From positions 9,454 through 73,453 of the forward strand of contig NZ_KV917380.1 of NCBI RefSeq assembly GCF_002019765.1: 64,000 nt of DNA, in the 5' to 3' direction. The DNA is from Shouchella oshimensis (GTDB lineage Bacteria > Bacillota > Bacilli > Bacillales > Bacillaceae_D). The position numbers and the translations under genes are program-made. The stretch's first letter is position 1. Each line of letters starts with the position of its first letter. Shown here in pieces: positions 13,373-22,534 of the stretch. A model generated the notes under the pieces. That model searched no databases, had not been told where the DNA came from, and worked only from the letters and a program-made list of their open reading frames with translations.

Positions 13373-13915
13373 TTAGCCTTCATAAACTTCTGGCTTTAAG
13401 ATGCCTACATACGGTAGGTTTCGGTAGCGTTCTGCGAAGTCTAATCCATATCCAACAACAAATTCGTCTGGAACAATAAACCCGGTTAAATCCGGCACTA
13501 AATCAACTTTTCTTCCTTCAGGCTTATCAAGAAGGGTAACCACTTTTACAGACTTTGCTTTGCGGTATTTAAAAAGCTCAATTAAATAGCTTAACGTTAA
13601 ACCACTATCAATAATATCTTCTACAATGAGGACATCTCGACCTTCTACTTTTGTATCTAAATCTTTGACGATTTTCACTTCACCTGAGGAAACCATACTT
13701 TTTCCATAACTTGACACATCCATAAAATCCATTTCCAGGTGTGTATCGACAGATTTAACTAAATCAGCCATAAATGGAAGCGCACCTTTTAAGACACCTA
13801 CGAACAAAGGAAAGCGGTCTTTATACTCTTCCGTAATAGTATGCCCTAATTCTTTAATTTTCTCCTGGATCTGTTCTTCGGTTAGTAAAATCTCTTTCAT
13901 GTCGTTCTTCATCAA
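13373..13915 (-). CDS. hprT: Hypoxanthine-guanine phosphoribosyltransferase
   Basis: Purine salvage enzyme transferring phosphoribose from PRPP to hypoxanthine or guanine. The PRPP-binding loop is [18 protein letters not shown] (about residues 94-111), and [18 protein letters not shown] near the C terminus is typical. 180 residues, identical in length to B. subtilis HprT. The start is TTG at 13915 followed by ATG, with AGGAGG 10 nt before it. Sits between tilS and ftsH; this tilS-hprT-ftsH order is widely conserved. Confidence 0.95.
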   Translation of the reverse strand: MMKNDMKEILLTEEQIQEKIKELGHTITEEYKDRFPLFVGVLKGALPFMADLVKSVDTHLEMDFMDVSSYGKSMVSSGEVKIVKDLDTKVEGRDVLIVEDIIDSGLTLSYLIELFKYRKAKSVKVVTLLDKPEGRKVDLVPDLTGFIVPDEFVVGYGLDFAERYRNLPYVGILKPEVYEG

Positions 13916-13953
13916 CCGTCTTTTACCTCCTGTTATAAACCATTTGCTTTTTT

Positions 13954-15336
13954 TTAAGTGTTCCCTACAAACGCGATTCGTACATAGTGGTCAACTGCTT
14001 GTTGTTTAGGCAACTCCGCCTTATGTAGTAAAAGAATCCACAGTATGTTACCTGCCGAATCAACCAGTAAAGGCCAGTCATGCCTACGGGGTAAATCAAT
14101 TTTTCGGTCAATGAACACACGACTTACTTTCTTTGAACCGTTCACGCCTTTTGGATGAAAACGGTCCCCTGATCGTCGATTCCTTATGAATAAGGGGGAC
14201 GAAAAACTTGATACTGGGATATACATACATTCCACTGTTTCATCACCACAAGTAGAAACGATTTCCGTACGAATCCTTCCTAACGGCGTAGTGATGATCC
14301 CTGGCACAGCCAGTTCTAAACAGTAATTATCTGATTCCACATAAACCTCTTGCGTAAACCTGTAGCAATTGTTTTCTCGGTAAACTTTTAACCCATTGCG
14401 TAAGTCAATTGAAGCAAAGTTCGAATGGCTTTGCAGGAAAAGCTCAATTTGCTCTATGTATGAAGAGAAGTCACGGACTATCCCTTTGTTATACAGACAA
14501 TTTAATATTAGATGAATCACCCTTCTTTGTAAAGGAATCGCTAGTTTAAGATAGCGATCTTTGTCAATTGTGACTGTATCCTTCTCTTTTACTATAATTA
14601 TTTCGGCTAATTGATCTTCTGCAAGCCCCATTAGTACTTTATTATCGTCATGTTGCCATTCTTCAAAACGTCTAATATGTATGGTATTTAATGGATTTTC
14701 CTTTTTTAATTCAGGGACAACGTATTTTCGGTATCGGTTTCTTGTATAGCTGTCAGACTCATTACTTGAATCGTCCCGATGAAGAATTTTTTTTTCAGTA
14801 CAATACTTAAGTATAGCTTCTTTTGTTACACATAGAAGGGGTCTGATGAGTCTCCCGTGTTCAAATTGTCTTTCCATAGCGATTCCTAACCTTACATAAG
14901 GGGATGTGCCGCGGTTTAACTTCATTAAAACAGATTCGGTATTGTCATCTCCATGATGGGCTGTTGCTAAAACATCGGCGTTCACACGGTTCATTTCTGC
15001 AGCAAACGCCTGATAGCGGAGCGTATGAGCCGCAGCTTGTGTCCCTACTTTCTCTGTCTGTTTTTCTGCAAGCACATCAACGCGATACTCTCGAAAGTGA
15101 ATATTCCTTTGTTGACACCAATTCTGAACAAACATACGATCTTCCTCAGACTCATCTCCTCGTAGCTGATGATTTACATGAACCACATGAATCGTCAATG
15201 ACCATTCCGCCCTCATATCAGATAGCAACGACAACAGAGCCATTGAATCCGCACCGCCAGAGACAGCTACAAGTACTGTCTGCCCTTTTTCCAGCAATTG
15301 ATTCTCTATCATAAAACGCTGCACTTCTTGCTCCAC
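13954..15336 (-). CDS. tilS: tRNA(Ile)-lysidine synthetase
   Basis: Converts C34 of tRNA-Ile(CAU) to lysidine so that it reads AUA; essential in most bacteria. The N-terminal PP-loop motif is [16 protein letters not shown] (about residues 23-38), followed by [16 protein letters not shown] and [20 protein letters not shown]. The C-terminal TilS domain includes [20 protein letters not shown]. 460 residues. The start is GTG at 15336. Eighteen nucleotides separate it from the upstream kinase gene. Confidence 0.95.
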   Translation of the reverse strand: MEQEVQRFMIENQLLEKGQTVLVAVSGGADSMALLSLLSDMRAEWSLTIHVVHVNHQLRGDESEEDRMFVQNWCQQRNIHFREYRVDVLAEKQTEKVGTQAAAHTLRYQAFAAEMNRVNADVLATAHHGDDNTESVLMKLNRGTSPYVRLGIAMERQFEHGRLIRPLLCVTKEAILKYCTEKKILHRDDSSNESDSYTRNRYRKYVVPELKKENPLNTIHIRRFEEWQHDDNKVLMGLAEDQLAEIIIVKEKDTVTIDKDRYLKLAIPLQRRVIHLILNCLYNKGIVRDFSSYIEQIELFLQSHSNFASIDLRNGLKVYRENNCYRFTQEVYVESDNYCLELAVPGIITTPLGRIRTEIVSTCGDETVECMYIPVSSFSSPLFIRNRRSGDRFHPKGVNGSKKVSRVFIDRKIDLPRRHDWPLLVDSAGNILWILLLHKAELPKQQAVDHYVRIAFVGNT

Positions 15337-15354
15337 TGTTCAATCACGCCCTAC

Positions 15355-16320
15355 TTAAAACATCTTTAATACTAAGTATAGTGTAATTAATAGGCCAACA
15401 AAAGTCATGAGCATAAATAACTCTGTATATCCATAGCTTTTTTTCTGCTTATTGACCCGTGACATTCTTGTAGTAGAATGACGATTAAGTGTAGGTGAGG
15501 ATTCTGCTTGATACTGGCTTCGCAGCAGATCCTGTTTCATCTCACCTGCTTGTATATAGTGTCCATGGAGTGCTCCAATCATACTCTTCTTAAACGGCTT
15601 TAACTGATCGGACGATTCAATCATTTTTTTCAACTGTGCAAGCGGCTTTTCTGGCTGTTTTCTTAACTGCTGGGGATAGGCACAGTGAATCATTAAAATG
15701 GCAACAGAAAAAAGATCATAACTCACTTCTGCCTTTCGGCTTTCACCAAGCCAGTATCCTCGATCATATAATTCTGTATACTCTTTAATGGCCCGGTCTT
15801 TTTTTGTTGTACCACCTACATCTAACAAACGGACGCTCGTCGCATTTTTTGTGACAATAATATTTTCTGGTTTTATATCACCGAATATCCATCCATGATC
15901 ATGTAGAGCTTGCAGTTGGTCAAGCAGCTGTAAAACAACAACAGAGAGCCATTCACTGCCTTTCCCTTCCATGAAGCGTAAAAAATCGATCCCTTGAATA
16001 TATTCCATCACATAAAAAGGAACGATTGACTTGCTTCCTGCTTGTACATAATCGTCTACTTCATATAAATAAGGCCCAAGACAAGTATCTTGAACCTTAC
16101 TTAACTCTTTCAGTACATTGACTTCTTGAGCGATAGACATGTGATCAATACCAAACTTTATTGCCACTTTCCGTTCACTTGAGTGTGCAAGATAAACCGT
16201 ACCTGTTACCCCTTCACCTAGCTTGCGCACAATTGAATACTGCTGTTGATTCCATTTTCCAGTAACAACTGTTCCAGGAGTAAACCGTTTTTGCTTAGCC
16301 GAAGAGTTGGTCGTCTTCAT
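15355..16320 (-). CDS. yabT: Membrane-anchored Ser/Thr protein kinase (YabT-like)
   Basis: Hanks-type kinase. Glycine loop LGEGVTGTVYLA (about residues 35-46), ATP lysine in VAIKFG, catalytic loop FGDIKPENIIV (Asp about 146) where HRD is replaced by FGD, and LLDVGG in place of DFG. A hydrophobic segment of about 20 residues at the extreme C terminus anchors it with the kinase inside the cell. B. subtilis YabT has the same layout and acts during sporulation and DNA damage, phosphorylating RecA among others. It overlaps yabS by 26 nt. Confidence 0.9.
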   Translation of the reverse strand: MKTTNSSAKQKRFTPGTVVTGKWNQQQYSIVRKLGEGVTGTVYLAHSSERKVAIKFGIDHMSIAQEVNVLKELSKVQDTCLGPYLYEVDDYVQAGSKSIVPFYVMEYIQGIDFLRFMEGKGSEWLSVVVLQLLDQLQALHDHGWIFGDIKPENIIVTKNATSVRLLDVGGTTKKDRAIKEYTELYDRGYWLGESRKAEVSYDLFSVAILMIHCAYPQQLRKQPEKPLAQLKKMIESSDQLKPFKKSMIGALHGHYIQAGEMKQDLLRSQYQAESSPTLNRHSTTRMSRVNKQKKSYGYTELFMLMTFVGLLITLYLVLKMF

Positions 16321-17020
16321 GTTCCATTACTCTCCTTCTTGAGCGGCTTTCTCTCATAACAGAAAGAGCTGCTTTTAATGCCGGACCAGTGGGTGTCATC
16401 CCACCCGAAGATAATTTACTTAGTAATTTATTTAAACGGTTTAACGTCGGTGAAAAATCCATCACTTTTTCGATAGGATGTTTTCGTCCAGGGAATGTAT
16501 AAACGGCGAAAGACGTATCCCCTGTTCTAGAGTGTAAACCAATTGAGAGATCTTCCAATGCTTCTTGAACTTTAGTGAGTTTGTTTCCCATACTTGCACT
16601 CGTATCAATGAGAATACAGACTTCCAGATGAGCCGTTTCACTAATTTCATCAACGACCTCCATTACCTCCCCTCTTTTTTCAGGAGGTAGTGAATCCATT
16701 TCTTCTCCGTTACCTAAGATTTGCTTCAATTCTTGGTTGATAACACCATGTAAGGTTTGCGTCATCGCTTTCTGCGTTACTACTTGAACCGTTTGCGATA
16801 ATTGTCTTGCATACACAATCTCACTTACTCCACCACCAGCATCTGCAATGGCTTCTACTTCGTTTAACCCATGGGCATTTTCCTTTTGATCACCCATAAT
16901 TCCGATAACGTTGACAGCGATTCCGAATTCCTTTGCCAGTCGAGCAATGGCAATTGGATCTTCCCCATCGTTTGAATAACCGTCTGTTATAAGTAAGATT
17001 TGCTTTAAAGTCCCTTTCAT
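16295..17020 (-). CDS. yabS: VWA-domain protein (YabS-like)
   Basis: A 241-residue cytoplasmic protein with von Willebrand factor A features. A metal-ion site of the DxSxS type is seen in CILIDTSASMGNKL (about residues 134-147), with a Thr in a later TPTGPAL loop. The N-terminal LLITDGYSNDGEDPIAIARLA resembles the last part of a VWA fold. GGAGGG stands 7 nt before the ATG. In B. subtilis the gene likewise lies between spoIIE and yabT; its molecular role is unknown. A partner of the adjacent kinase is a reasonable inference. Confidence 0.85.
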   Translation of the reverse strand: MKGTLKQILLITDGYSNDGEDPIAIARLAKEFGIAVNVIGIMGDQKENAHGLNEVEAIADAGGGVSEIVYARQLSQTVQVVTQKAMTQTLHGVINQELKQILGNGEEMDSLPPEKRGEVMEVVDEISETAHLEVCILIDTSASMGNKLTKVQEALEDLSIGLHSRTGDTSFAVYTFPGRKHPIEKVMDFSPTLNRLNKLLSKLSSGGMTPTGPALKAALSVMRESRSRRRVMEHEDDQLFG

Positions 17021-17083
17021 TGCATTCCCTCCAGCTAGCTTTTAGTCTTACAAGCATCGCCATGAAGGTGCCCTTTTATACGC

Positions 17084-19603
17084 TTACGTTCCAGTTGCTT
17101 GCTTAAAGAATGTTCTTCCTTTCTTTTGTTTTTGAACTTTAGGATGAATGGGAATAGAAGTCCACTTCGGCTTGTGTAACTTTATTTGCGTAACGACAAT
17201 CGTCATATCATCTTCTATAATGTTACCTTCTTCTGAGCGAATGACCCGCTCTAAAATGATATCGGCCACTTCTTGTGGATCATCTGTAGCAATTTCAGAA
17301 ATAATGCGTTTCATCCACTGTTCTCGATTCTCCACAGATCGCTTCGCTTCTAGCACGCCGTCACTACACATAATAAGTAAGTCTCCATCTCGCAGTTGTT
17401 CTTGTACGACTTCCACTTCAAACTCGGGAATGATTCCCATCGGTAAGTTACCAGCCTCCACTTTTGAGACTCGGTTTCCACGTTTTATGAAACTTGGCGT
17501 CGATCCAATTTTCAGAAATTTAGCATGGGCATCATTCATATCAATCATCGCCAAGTCTAATGTCGAAAACATTTCCTCCGTATTACGTAGAGACAGTATG
17601 GAGTTTACCGACTTTATCGCTACGGTTTCTTCTATACCCGATTGAAGCACCTTTTGCAGTAGTGCTAGCGTTTCACTACTTTCTAAGTACGCTTTCTCAC
17701 CATTCCCCATTCCATCACTAATGGCAATGGCGTATTTATCACTATTAAGCTCAATCATTGAATAATTATCTCCAGATAACCATTCGCCTCCTTTTGCCAC
17801 TTTTGCTACTCCTGACTCCATCACAAATGCTTGAGCGGAACCAAACGATAGATGACTGTAGCCATTTGCATAAAATTGCGGTTCCTCCCGTTTTAATATA
17901 ATTGTTTCTTTCACCAAGTCCGACAGCATTGGTGCAATAATTTTTTCTGCTTCTCCGTTGTCATGATCGCATTGAACGCTCATCTCAATTTCAATTCGTC
18001 CGCTTTCAATGCTGTAGATGTCGATGTGACCAACGTCCATCCCCGCTCCACGTAATGCATCAACCATGTACTCCTCTTGAATTAAATGAGGCTGCTTCTC
18101 TTTTTGAATTTCTTTAGCAAAATCCCCCATCACTCTTGACACGCCTAACAATTGATCTGCTACTAAGCGTTGACTCTCCTGAACTTGCCGCTTTAATTCC
18201 TTATTGGCTCGATACTGATTTGTCTCCATATGAATCGCTGCAATTACTTGATCAGGCTTACGGCAATGGCTTCTCCATTGGCGTTGCAATTTTGGATCAC
18301 TCATTGTCCCATTCACTTCAATGTGTTCAACCATCTTCGCCATTGAGTCGTACGTTTGGTTAAAATTTTGAACCCAGCATTTTTCCTTCATCATGCACGT
18401 TTGGCATGTTTTTTCCGTGACGTGACTTAGCAACACATCCACATCGTTTGAATGCTGTTCTTCGTCACTTTTTTGCTGAACTTTAAAACTGTTTGAGAGC
18501 GTTTGAAAAAGCGAAGAAAAGCGCTCGACTCGTCCGGCTGTTGCATCTCGAACTTTTCGTAAGTACTGCTGTTGCTCTTGAGCATGTTCAACTGTACCAG
18601 GTATATACTTCGCTATCGACTGAAGCCAACTTCTTGGGGTTAGTAAAAACAACGCAATGGCAATACCTGTTTCGGCTACAGTTGCGAAAATACTACCGCC
18701 TCCATCACCATACAGTCCTATTAATAAGGTACCGACTAGTAACCCAAAAGCTACGCCAATGCGATTCCCTTCCTTTAATAATCCACCTAATAAACCAGCA
18801 AATGCGAGCAAACTCATTTGATACAAGCTCGCCACACTAGCCAAGCTCAATATCAATCCCGTTACAACGCCGACGGTAGATCCAATCGCCGCCCCGCCTA
18901 CAAAGGCGAAAATTAACACTAAATAGCGAGCAAGACTATGCTGCATGACTACATCATTTAATGCCCAGCCTATCGTCCCCGTCATGACAGAAGCAAGCAA
19001 AATAATAAGACAAATGATTTCCTCATTTCGCAAAGCTTGTCCGCCCCGTTTTCCTGTAATAAGCGGAATGCTCTGCACAAAGATCATTGTTAAAATAAAG
19101 CTTAATCCTGCCTCAACAGTTGCCATCATTAAGGCATATTGACTAATGGTTCCAGTTGTTACAAAGACTAAACCAAGTCGAGTTACTATGCTCGCTCCAA
19201 ATACTAAGTAAGGTAGGGCTTTTCCTGGTTGGTCTAAGAATGTTTTCGCACCTCTATATAATAAAAGAAAGATCGCCATTCCTATTAAAGCGAAGATTAT
19301 TTCTCCATGATAACTAAATACTGTACCTGCTAGTAACGCCGCACCAGCTATCAGCGCATGATTTCGCCGCAGTAAAAAAACCGAGGCCAAAAATGGTAAG
19401 ATAAACGGTGTAAGCTCAGCTAAGATCATCGCTCTTCCTAGAAGGAATCCGACAAGAGCAATTAATAAACCCCATTCAAAGAAAAGTGTTTTACTCATGT
19501 TTTTCAAAGCTTGTCCACTTACTTGTAACCGGGCTTGTACATGATTTATTCTTTCAAAAGCACCTGTAGCTAAAAGCGTTCCGTTTGACTTCTCTGTTTT
19601 CAC
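17084..19603 (-). CDS. spoIIE: Stage II sporulation protein E, PP2C phosphatase
   Basis: Dephosphorylates SpoIIAA to release SigF in the forespore and takes part in polar septation. The first 330 residues or so hold about ten membrane helices. A central regulatory region (about 340-590) contains CxxC pairs (CQTCMMKEKC). The C-terminal PP2C domain (about 600-820) has the metal-binding AIAISDGMGNGEKAY and IMCSDGVLEAKR. 839 residues against 827 in B. subtilis. The start is GTG at 19603, with AGGTGG upstream. Its promoter has the unusual 21-bp spacing known for Spo0A-dependent SigA promoters. Confidence 0.97.
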   Translation of the reverse strand: MKTEKSNGTLLATGAFERINHVQARLQVSGQALKNMSKTLFFEWGLLIALVGFLLGRAMILAELTPFILPFLASVFLLRRNHALIAGAALLAGTVFSYHGEIIFALIGMAIFLLLYRGAKTFLDQPGKALPYLVFGASIVTRLGLVFVTTGTISQYALMMATVEAGLSFILTMIFVQSIPLITGKRGGQALRNEEIICLIILLASVMTGTIGWALNDVVMQHSLARYLVLIFAFVGGAAIGSTVGVVTGLILSLASVASLYQMSLLAFAGLLGGLLKEGNRIGVAFGLLVGTLLIGLYGDGGGSIFATVAETGIAIALFLLTPRSWLQSIAKYIPGTVEHAQEQQQYLRKVRDATAGRVERFSSLFQTLSNSFKVQQKSDEEQHSNDVDVLLSHVTEKTCQTCMMKEKCWVQNFNQTYDSMAKMVEHIEVNGTMSDPKLQRQWRSHCRKPDQVIAAIHMETNQYRANKELKRQVQESQRLVADQLLGVSRVMGDFAKEIQKEKQPHLIQEEYMVDALRGAGMDVGHIDIYSIESGRIEIEMSVQCDHDNGEAEKIIAPMLSDLVKETIILKREEPQFYANGYSHLSFGSAQAFVMESGVAKVAKGGEWLSGDNYSMIELNSDKYAIAISDGMGNGEKAYLESSETLALLQKVLQSGIEETVAIKSVNSILSLRNTEEMFSTLDLAMIDMNDAHAKFLKIGSTPSFIKRGNRVSKVEAGNLPMGIIPEFEVEVVQEQLRDGDLLIMCSDGVLEAKRSVENREQWMKRIISEIATDDPQEVADIILERVIRSEEGNIIEDDMTIVVTQIKLHKPKWTSIPIHPKVQKQKKGRTFFKQATGT

Positions 19604-19638
19604 GATTGCGCCACCACCTATTTAGATATCGTAGTGTC

Positions 19639-19671
19639 ACTATACCAACTGTAAACAACAGAATTTGTCAG
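19639..19671 (-). promoter_or_regulatory. spoIIE promoter (SigA, 21-bp spacer)
   Basis: Minus strand CTGACA (19666-19671) and TATAGT (19639-19644) are separated by 21 bp. The B. subtilis spoIIE promoter is known for good hexamers with this same abnormal spacing, activated by Spo0A~P. Confidence 0.7.
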
Positions 19672-19696
19672 AATTACGAAACATTATTAAAAAGAC

Positions 19697-19704
19697 TTTC
19701 GACC
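19697..19704 (-). promoter_or_regulatory. Candidate Spo0A box upstream of spoIIE
   Basis: GGTCGAAA on the minus strand, one base from the 0A core TGTCGAA, 25 bp upstream of the -35. Confidence 0.45.
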
Positions 19705-19850
19705 TTCTTCGGCTTAACTAGCAAAAAAATTTCACAAAAAGTAGCAATTAAAAGAAGGTGACTAGCATATTCTTGCTAGTTTACACTAGCTTTGCCAACA
19801 AATGACGGACAAAAGTACGTTTAAAAATAGAAAAATTGGTTCTAAGGCAC

Positions 19851-19889
19851 AAAAAAAGATGACCCTCTATAGGAGAGTCATCTTTTTTC
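19851..19889 (-). terminator. tRNA-Met terminator
   Basis: GATGAC/GTCATC stem with inner CTC/GAG pairs and T runs on both sides, 6 nt downstream of the tRNA. Confidence 0.8.
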
Positions 19890-19894
19890 TTTGA

Positions 19895-19968
19895 TAGCGG
19901 CGGAGGGGATCGAACCCCCGACCTCACGGGTATGAACCGTACGCTCTAGCCAGCTGAGCTACACCGCC
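19895..19968 (-). tRNA. tRNA-Met (CAU), elongator type
   Basis: The 74-nt cloverleaf folds fully: acceptor GGCGGTG/CGCCGCT with G-U pairs, D arm GCTCAGCTGGCTAGAGC, anticodon stem TACGG/CCGTG with loop TTCATAC (anticodon CAT), and a T arm with TTCGATC. The CCA end is not encoded. It lacks the three G-C pairs of an initiator anticodon stem, so it is elongator-like. tRNA-Ile2 (also CAU) is not strictly excluded. B. subtilis has a Met tRNA at this place, next to spoIIE. Confidence 0.95.
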
Positions 19969-19989
19969 ATGTTTTTCACGACGCTTATT

Positions 19990-20018
19990 AATATACTTCT
20001 TTTTTTTATTGAAGTCAA
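19990..20018 (-). promoter_or_regulatory. tRNA-Met SigA promoter
   Basis: Minus strand TTGACT (20013-20018), 17 bp, TATATT (19990-19995), about 20 bp before the mature tRNA. Confidence 0.75.
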
Positions 20019-20035
20019 TAGGAATTAAAAGAAAA

Positions 20036-20056
20036 AAGAGTGATCATCTCACTCTT
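20036..20056 (-). terminator. yabR terminator
   Basis: AAGAGTGA/TCACTCTT 8-bp stem, 5-nt loop, T run on the minus strand, about 50 nt after the yabR stop. Confidence 0.75.
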
Positions 20057-20108
20057 TCTCTTAACCATTCGTTCTATATAACGGACGATACGTTACACAA
20101 GCTGCATG

Positions 20109-20570
20109 TTAACCTCGTTTCGCACCTCTGCCGCCACGTTTTGATTCTGTTTGACGTTTAATCGTCGTTAGGCGTTCCTCACTATCTTTTAAGAAACGGC
20201 TCATCTTATCTTCAAAAGATGGTGTGACACGCGGTTTGCTACCACCTCGGAAACCACCTGACTGACGATTCGGACGCGGTGAATCAGATTGAGAAGGGCG
20301 AGACGGACGAGGCGGTCTCTTTTCTTCTACTGGTTTGTCAATGGCTTTGCGGATAGAGAGTCCGATTTTGCCATCATTTTCTACATTGACGACTTTAACG
20401 GTAACCTCATCGCCGACTTTTAATAGTTCATTAATATCTTTAACATAGTGATCCGCAACCTCACTAATGTGCACAAGTCCTGTTTTTCCTTCTGGCAATT
20501 CAACGAATGCACCAAAGTGTGTAATACCAGTAACCTTGCCTTGCAGCTTGCTGCCTGCTTCTATGGACAT
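20109..20570 (-). CDS. yabR: S1 RNA-binding domain protein (YabR)
   Basis: A single S1 domain at residues 1-75 (GSKLQGKVTGITHFGAFVEL...TGLVHISEVADHYV) followed by a basic, Pro/Arg/Ser-rich linker and a conserved FEDKMSRFLKDSEERL segment. It ends in a Lys/Arg/Gly tail. RNA or ribosome binding is likely; the precise role is not established. The ATG at 20570 aligns with the B. subtilis start (MSIE-GSKLQGK). The ATG at 20582 directly abuts the ribosome site, so the inner one is chosen, 153 residues. Confidence 0.9.
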   Translation of the reverse strand: MSIEAGSKLQGKVTGITHFGAFVELPEGKTGLVHISEVADHYVKDINELLKVGDEVTVKVVNVENDGKIGLSIRKAIDKPVEEKRPPRPSRPSQSDSPRPNRQSGGFRGGSKPRVTPSFEDKMSRFLKDSEERLTTIKRQTESKRGGRGAKRG

Positions 20571-20646
20571 GAAAACGTACATCCTCCTTAAAATTTTAGG
20601 TAAATTCCATACTTGAAAACATTATACTCGACAGCAAAAAAACGTG

Positions 20647-21033
20647 TCAATCGCTGTTTTGCTTCGTTACGTTAATTCTTTGCTCACCAGGCAATGTAAG
20701 GAAATAATCTCTTCTTGCAATTTCCATAATATACTCTACGTCTTGATAGTTTTCAATTTCTTGCTTTAAGAAATCTCGTTCTTCCAATAACGAAGCTTGC
20801 TCGGTTTGCAAGTGCTCAACCTCTGTCTTTTTTTCACTAATTTGAGCTGATTGTTTAAACAGTGTCATACCGCATACAATCATTAGAATCCCGAACACGA
20901 CGCCCATAAATGTCAAGCGTCTATATAGTCCTTTACGCCGCTTTGATTGTCGATCTAACTCCTGTTGCCGTTGTTCCATGTACTTTGTATCAATTTCTCT
21001 TATTGTTGCTCGTTTAGACGCCACACTACTCAC
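20647..21033 (-). CDS. divIC: Cell division protein DivIC (FtsB-like)
   Basis: Bitopic divisome protein working with FtsL and DivIB. A basic cytoplasmic N-terminus (residues 1-36) leads to one membrane helix (about 37-57, LTFMGVVFGILMIVCGMTLF). A heptad-rich extracellular coiled coil follows (about 63-95), then the conserved EYIMEIARRDYFLTLPGEQRI. 128 residues, typical. Two nucleotides downstream of yabQ. Confidence 0.94.
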   Translation of the reverse strand: MSSVASKRATIREIDTKYMEQRQQELDRQSKRRKGLYRRLTFMGVVFGILMIVCGMTLFKQSAQISEKKTEVEHLQTEQASLLEERDFLKQEIENYQDVEYIMEIARRDYFLTLPGEQRINVTKQNSD

Positions 21034-21035
21034 CT

Positions 21036-21593
21036 CTACTTCTTCTTCATTAAACGATCGCAGAAACCCTTTATTTTTTCAAAGATAGGCTGTCCTTTCT
21101 TGGCAACTTTGACAACGCCTAGAAGAGACAGAACAAAATAAAGAGGCTTCCATAACAAATAGAAGATAAGACTCCACAATGTAAGTACTATCATCATAGC
21201 GAAACGCCTACAAATGTGCAATAACCATTTTACAGGATTAAACAACAGCGTCTTTATAACAATCACTAAGAAAGCAAAAAGTTTTTTGAAGAAAAAGATT
21301 ATCCCAGTAAGCACCTTGTTGTATAAACGTTTAAACATGGCTTGATATGCAGCAAACCCAAGCATAAGAGCAATGAATACAAAAATGCGAACTTCTCCAA
21401 AATTGACCTGATAAAGGATATAGAAAACGAGTAGAGCCTGTACCGTCCAAAAACAAAAGTCTGCTACTGCTGTTTGAATGTCGAAGGAATGTTTCTTACC
21501 AATAAACCGATGATAGGTATCTAAAGCCGCTCCGAGCCATACGCCCATCGCGGCCATTGATAACATTGATAGAAACTGCACAGTGAGTGTCAT
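21036..21593 (-). CDS. yabQ: Spore cortex biosynthesis protein YabQ
   Basis: Membrane protein with roughly four to six helices in 185 residues; the N-terminal FLSMLSMAAMGVWLGAALDTY and the next hydrophobic blocks match the YabQ family. In B. subtilis YabQ is a mother-cell protein of the outer forespore membrane needed for cortex formation. It shares one nucleotide with the yabP stop and is followed directly by divIC. Confidence 0.9.
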   Translation of the reverse strand: MTLTVQFLSMLSMAAMGVWLGAALDTYHRFIGKKHSFDIQTAVADFCFWTVQALLVFYILYQVNFGEVRIFVFIALMLGFAAYQAMFKRLYNKVLTGIIFFFKKLFAFLVIVIKTLLFNPVKWLLHICRRFAMMIVLTLWSLIFYLLWKPLYFVLSLLGVVKVAKKGQPIFEKIKGFCDRLMKKK

Positions 21594-21907
21594 TATTTAA
21601 ATAGCTTTCCAAATAATCCTTTTGATTTCCCTTGCTGATTCTGGTCTACATAAATAAGATCGTAAATCTTTCCTTCTATTGACACATTCCCTTGCTCGAC
21701 ATTTAAATTTTTCATATGCAAATTTTGACCTTTAATCGATAAGTAACCCATGACCGTTTCCAATAAAAACTCTTCATTGTCAAAACTATCTACTTGCTTA
21801 ACACCTGTAATATCTAATTGTTTGCGACCTTTAATGGTAATATCGTGGTCGTTGTTTTTTCTTTCCCTTCCCATTGGTGCTCCAAACTCGTAGTTTGTTT
21901 GATCCAT
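21593..21907 (-). CDS. yabP: Sporulation protein YabP
   Basis: A 104-residue YabP/YqfC-family protein with the typical HDITIKGRKQLDITGVKQVDSFDNEEFLL and a later IKGQNLHMKNLNVEQGNVSIEG. B. subtilis YabP is needed for spore formation under SigE. The frame opens at a GTG at 21916 that abuts GAGGAG; the ATG at 21907, 10 nt away, is preferred. In B. subtilis it directly follows yabO/rlbA; here a 3.5-kb insertion separates them, so it must start its own transcript. Confidence 0.9.
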   Translation of the reverse strand: MDQTNYEFGAPMGRERKNNDHDITIKGRKQLDITGVKQVDSFDNEEFLLETVMGYLSIKGQNLHMKNLNVEQGNVSIEGKIYDLIYVDQNQQGKSKGLFGKLFK

Positions 21908-21941
21908 TCTATGCACGCTCCTCGAAAAAACAGTTCTTTAC

Positions 21942-21970
21942 TTGATACTTATGCAATGCTTAAGTATGGT
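21942..21970 (+). promoter_or_regulatory. Promoter of the unknown gene at 22010, filled by a palindrome
   Basis: TTGATA (21942-21947), 17 bp, TATGGT (21965-21970). A 23-bp near-perfect palindrome (21945-21967, 11-bp arms, one mismatch) occupies the whole spacer and overlaps both hexamers, an operator-like layout. Confidence 0.55.
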
Positions 21971-22009
21971 AGAACAAGCTATTTCTTACGAGAACAAGGA
22001 GAGTGTTAA

Positions 22010-22495
22010 ATGACCGTCTATTTACTTACAGAGACGTTTGATGAGCAGAGTTCGATGTCGCCACAGGTACAGCACATCCGGAAACACAAAGACTCTATAC
22101 GTGCACATGCTAATATTGTATTGTGTACATCTTCTTATTTGACGGAATCAGACGACGCAGCTTTACTTTACGACGCCTTACAAAAAAGCAGCTGGCCTAA
22201 TCAAGCCGTTCTTATGATTAACGATGACACGGTTCTTTCTTATAACGTCCATATCACACTTCTCTCTTTTATCCGCTATATGAGAGCCATCATACTGCCT
22301 AACCTGATGCTACAACAACTAACAGGTGAACAGAATGAGTCGCAAGCCATCCGTAAAATTTTTCAAAACCAACAGCTTACAACCCTCTATTTATCTCATC
22401 AAAAGACGTATGTTCGTTTCACAAAAAATTCTACGAATGGGACAGAACCTCGGTCCATTCAACAAGTAATTACTGAGCTTCAACACGACTTATAA
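22010..22495 (+). CDS. Protein of unknown function, 161 residues
   Basis: I do not recognise this protein. It has no signal peptide and no clear membrane span; a hydrophobic stretch lies at about residues 83-104 (ITLLSFIRYMRAIILPNLML). An acidic segment precedes it. The N-terminal half alternates strands and helices (VYLLTETFD, ANIVLCTSSYLTE, NQAVLMINDDTVLSYN), suggesting a soluble alpha/beta fold. AAGGAGAG precedes the ATG and the frame fills the gap well, so it looks genuine. It is divergent from yabP, with a palindrome-containing promoter, and converges with the reductase gene. Absent from this place in B. subtilis. Confidence 0.7.
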   Translation: MTVYLLTETFDEQSSMSPQVQHIRKHKDSIRAHANIVLCTSSYLTESDDAALLYDALQKSSWPNQAVLMINDDTVLSYNVHITLLSFIRYMRAIILPNLMLQQLTGEQNESQAIRKIFQNQQLTTLYLSHQKTYVRFTKNSTNGTEPRSIQQVITELQHDL

Positions 22496-22500
22496 AAAAA

Positions 22501-22534
22501 AGATATGTAGTGGACAGAGACGCCCTACATATCT
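22501..22534 (-). terminator. Terminator of the ferredoxin-NADP reductase gene
   Basis: AGATATGTAG/CTACATATCT 10-bp stem with an eight-T run on the minus strand. It overlaps the reductase stop codon by one base and stands between two convergent genes; the T run favours minus-strand use. Confidence 0.75.

Noticed and set aside
17148-17645. Plus-strand frame of 165 codons opposite spoIIE
   Set aside because: Ser/Thr-rich antisense shadow of the well-conserved PP2C domain.
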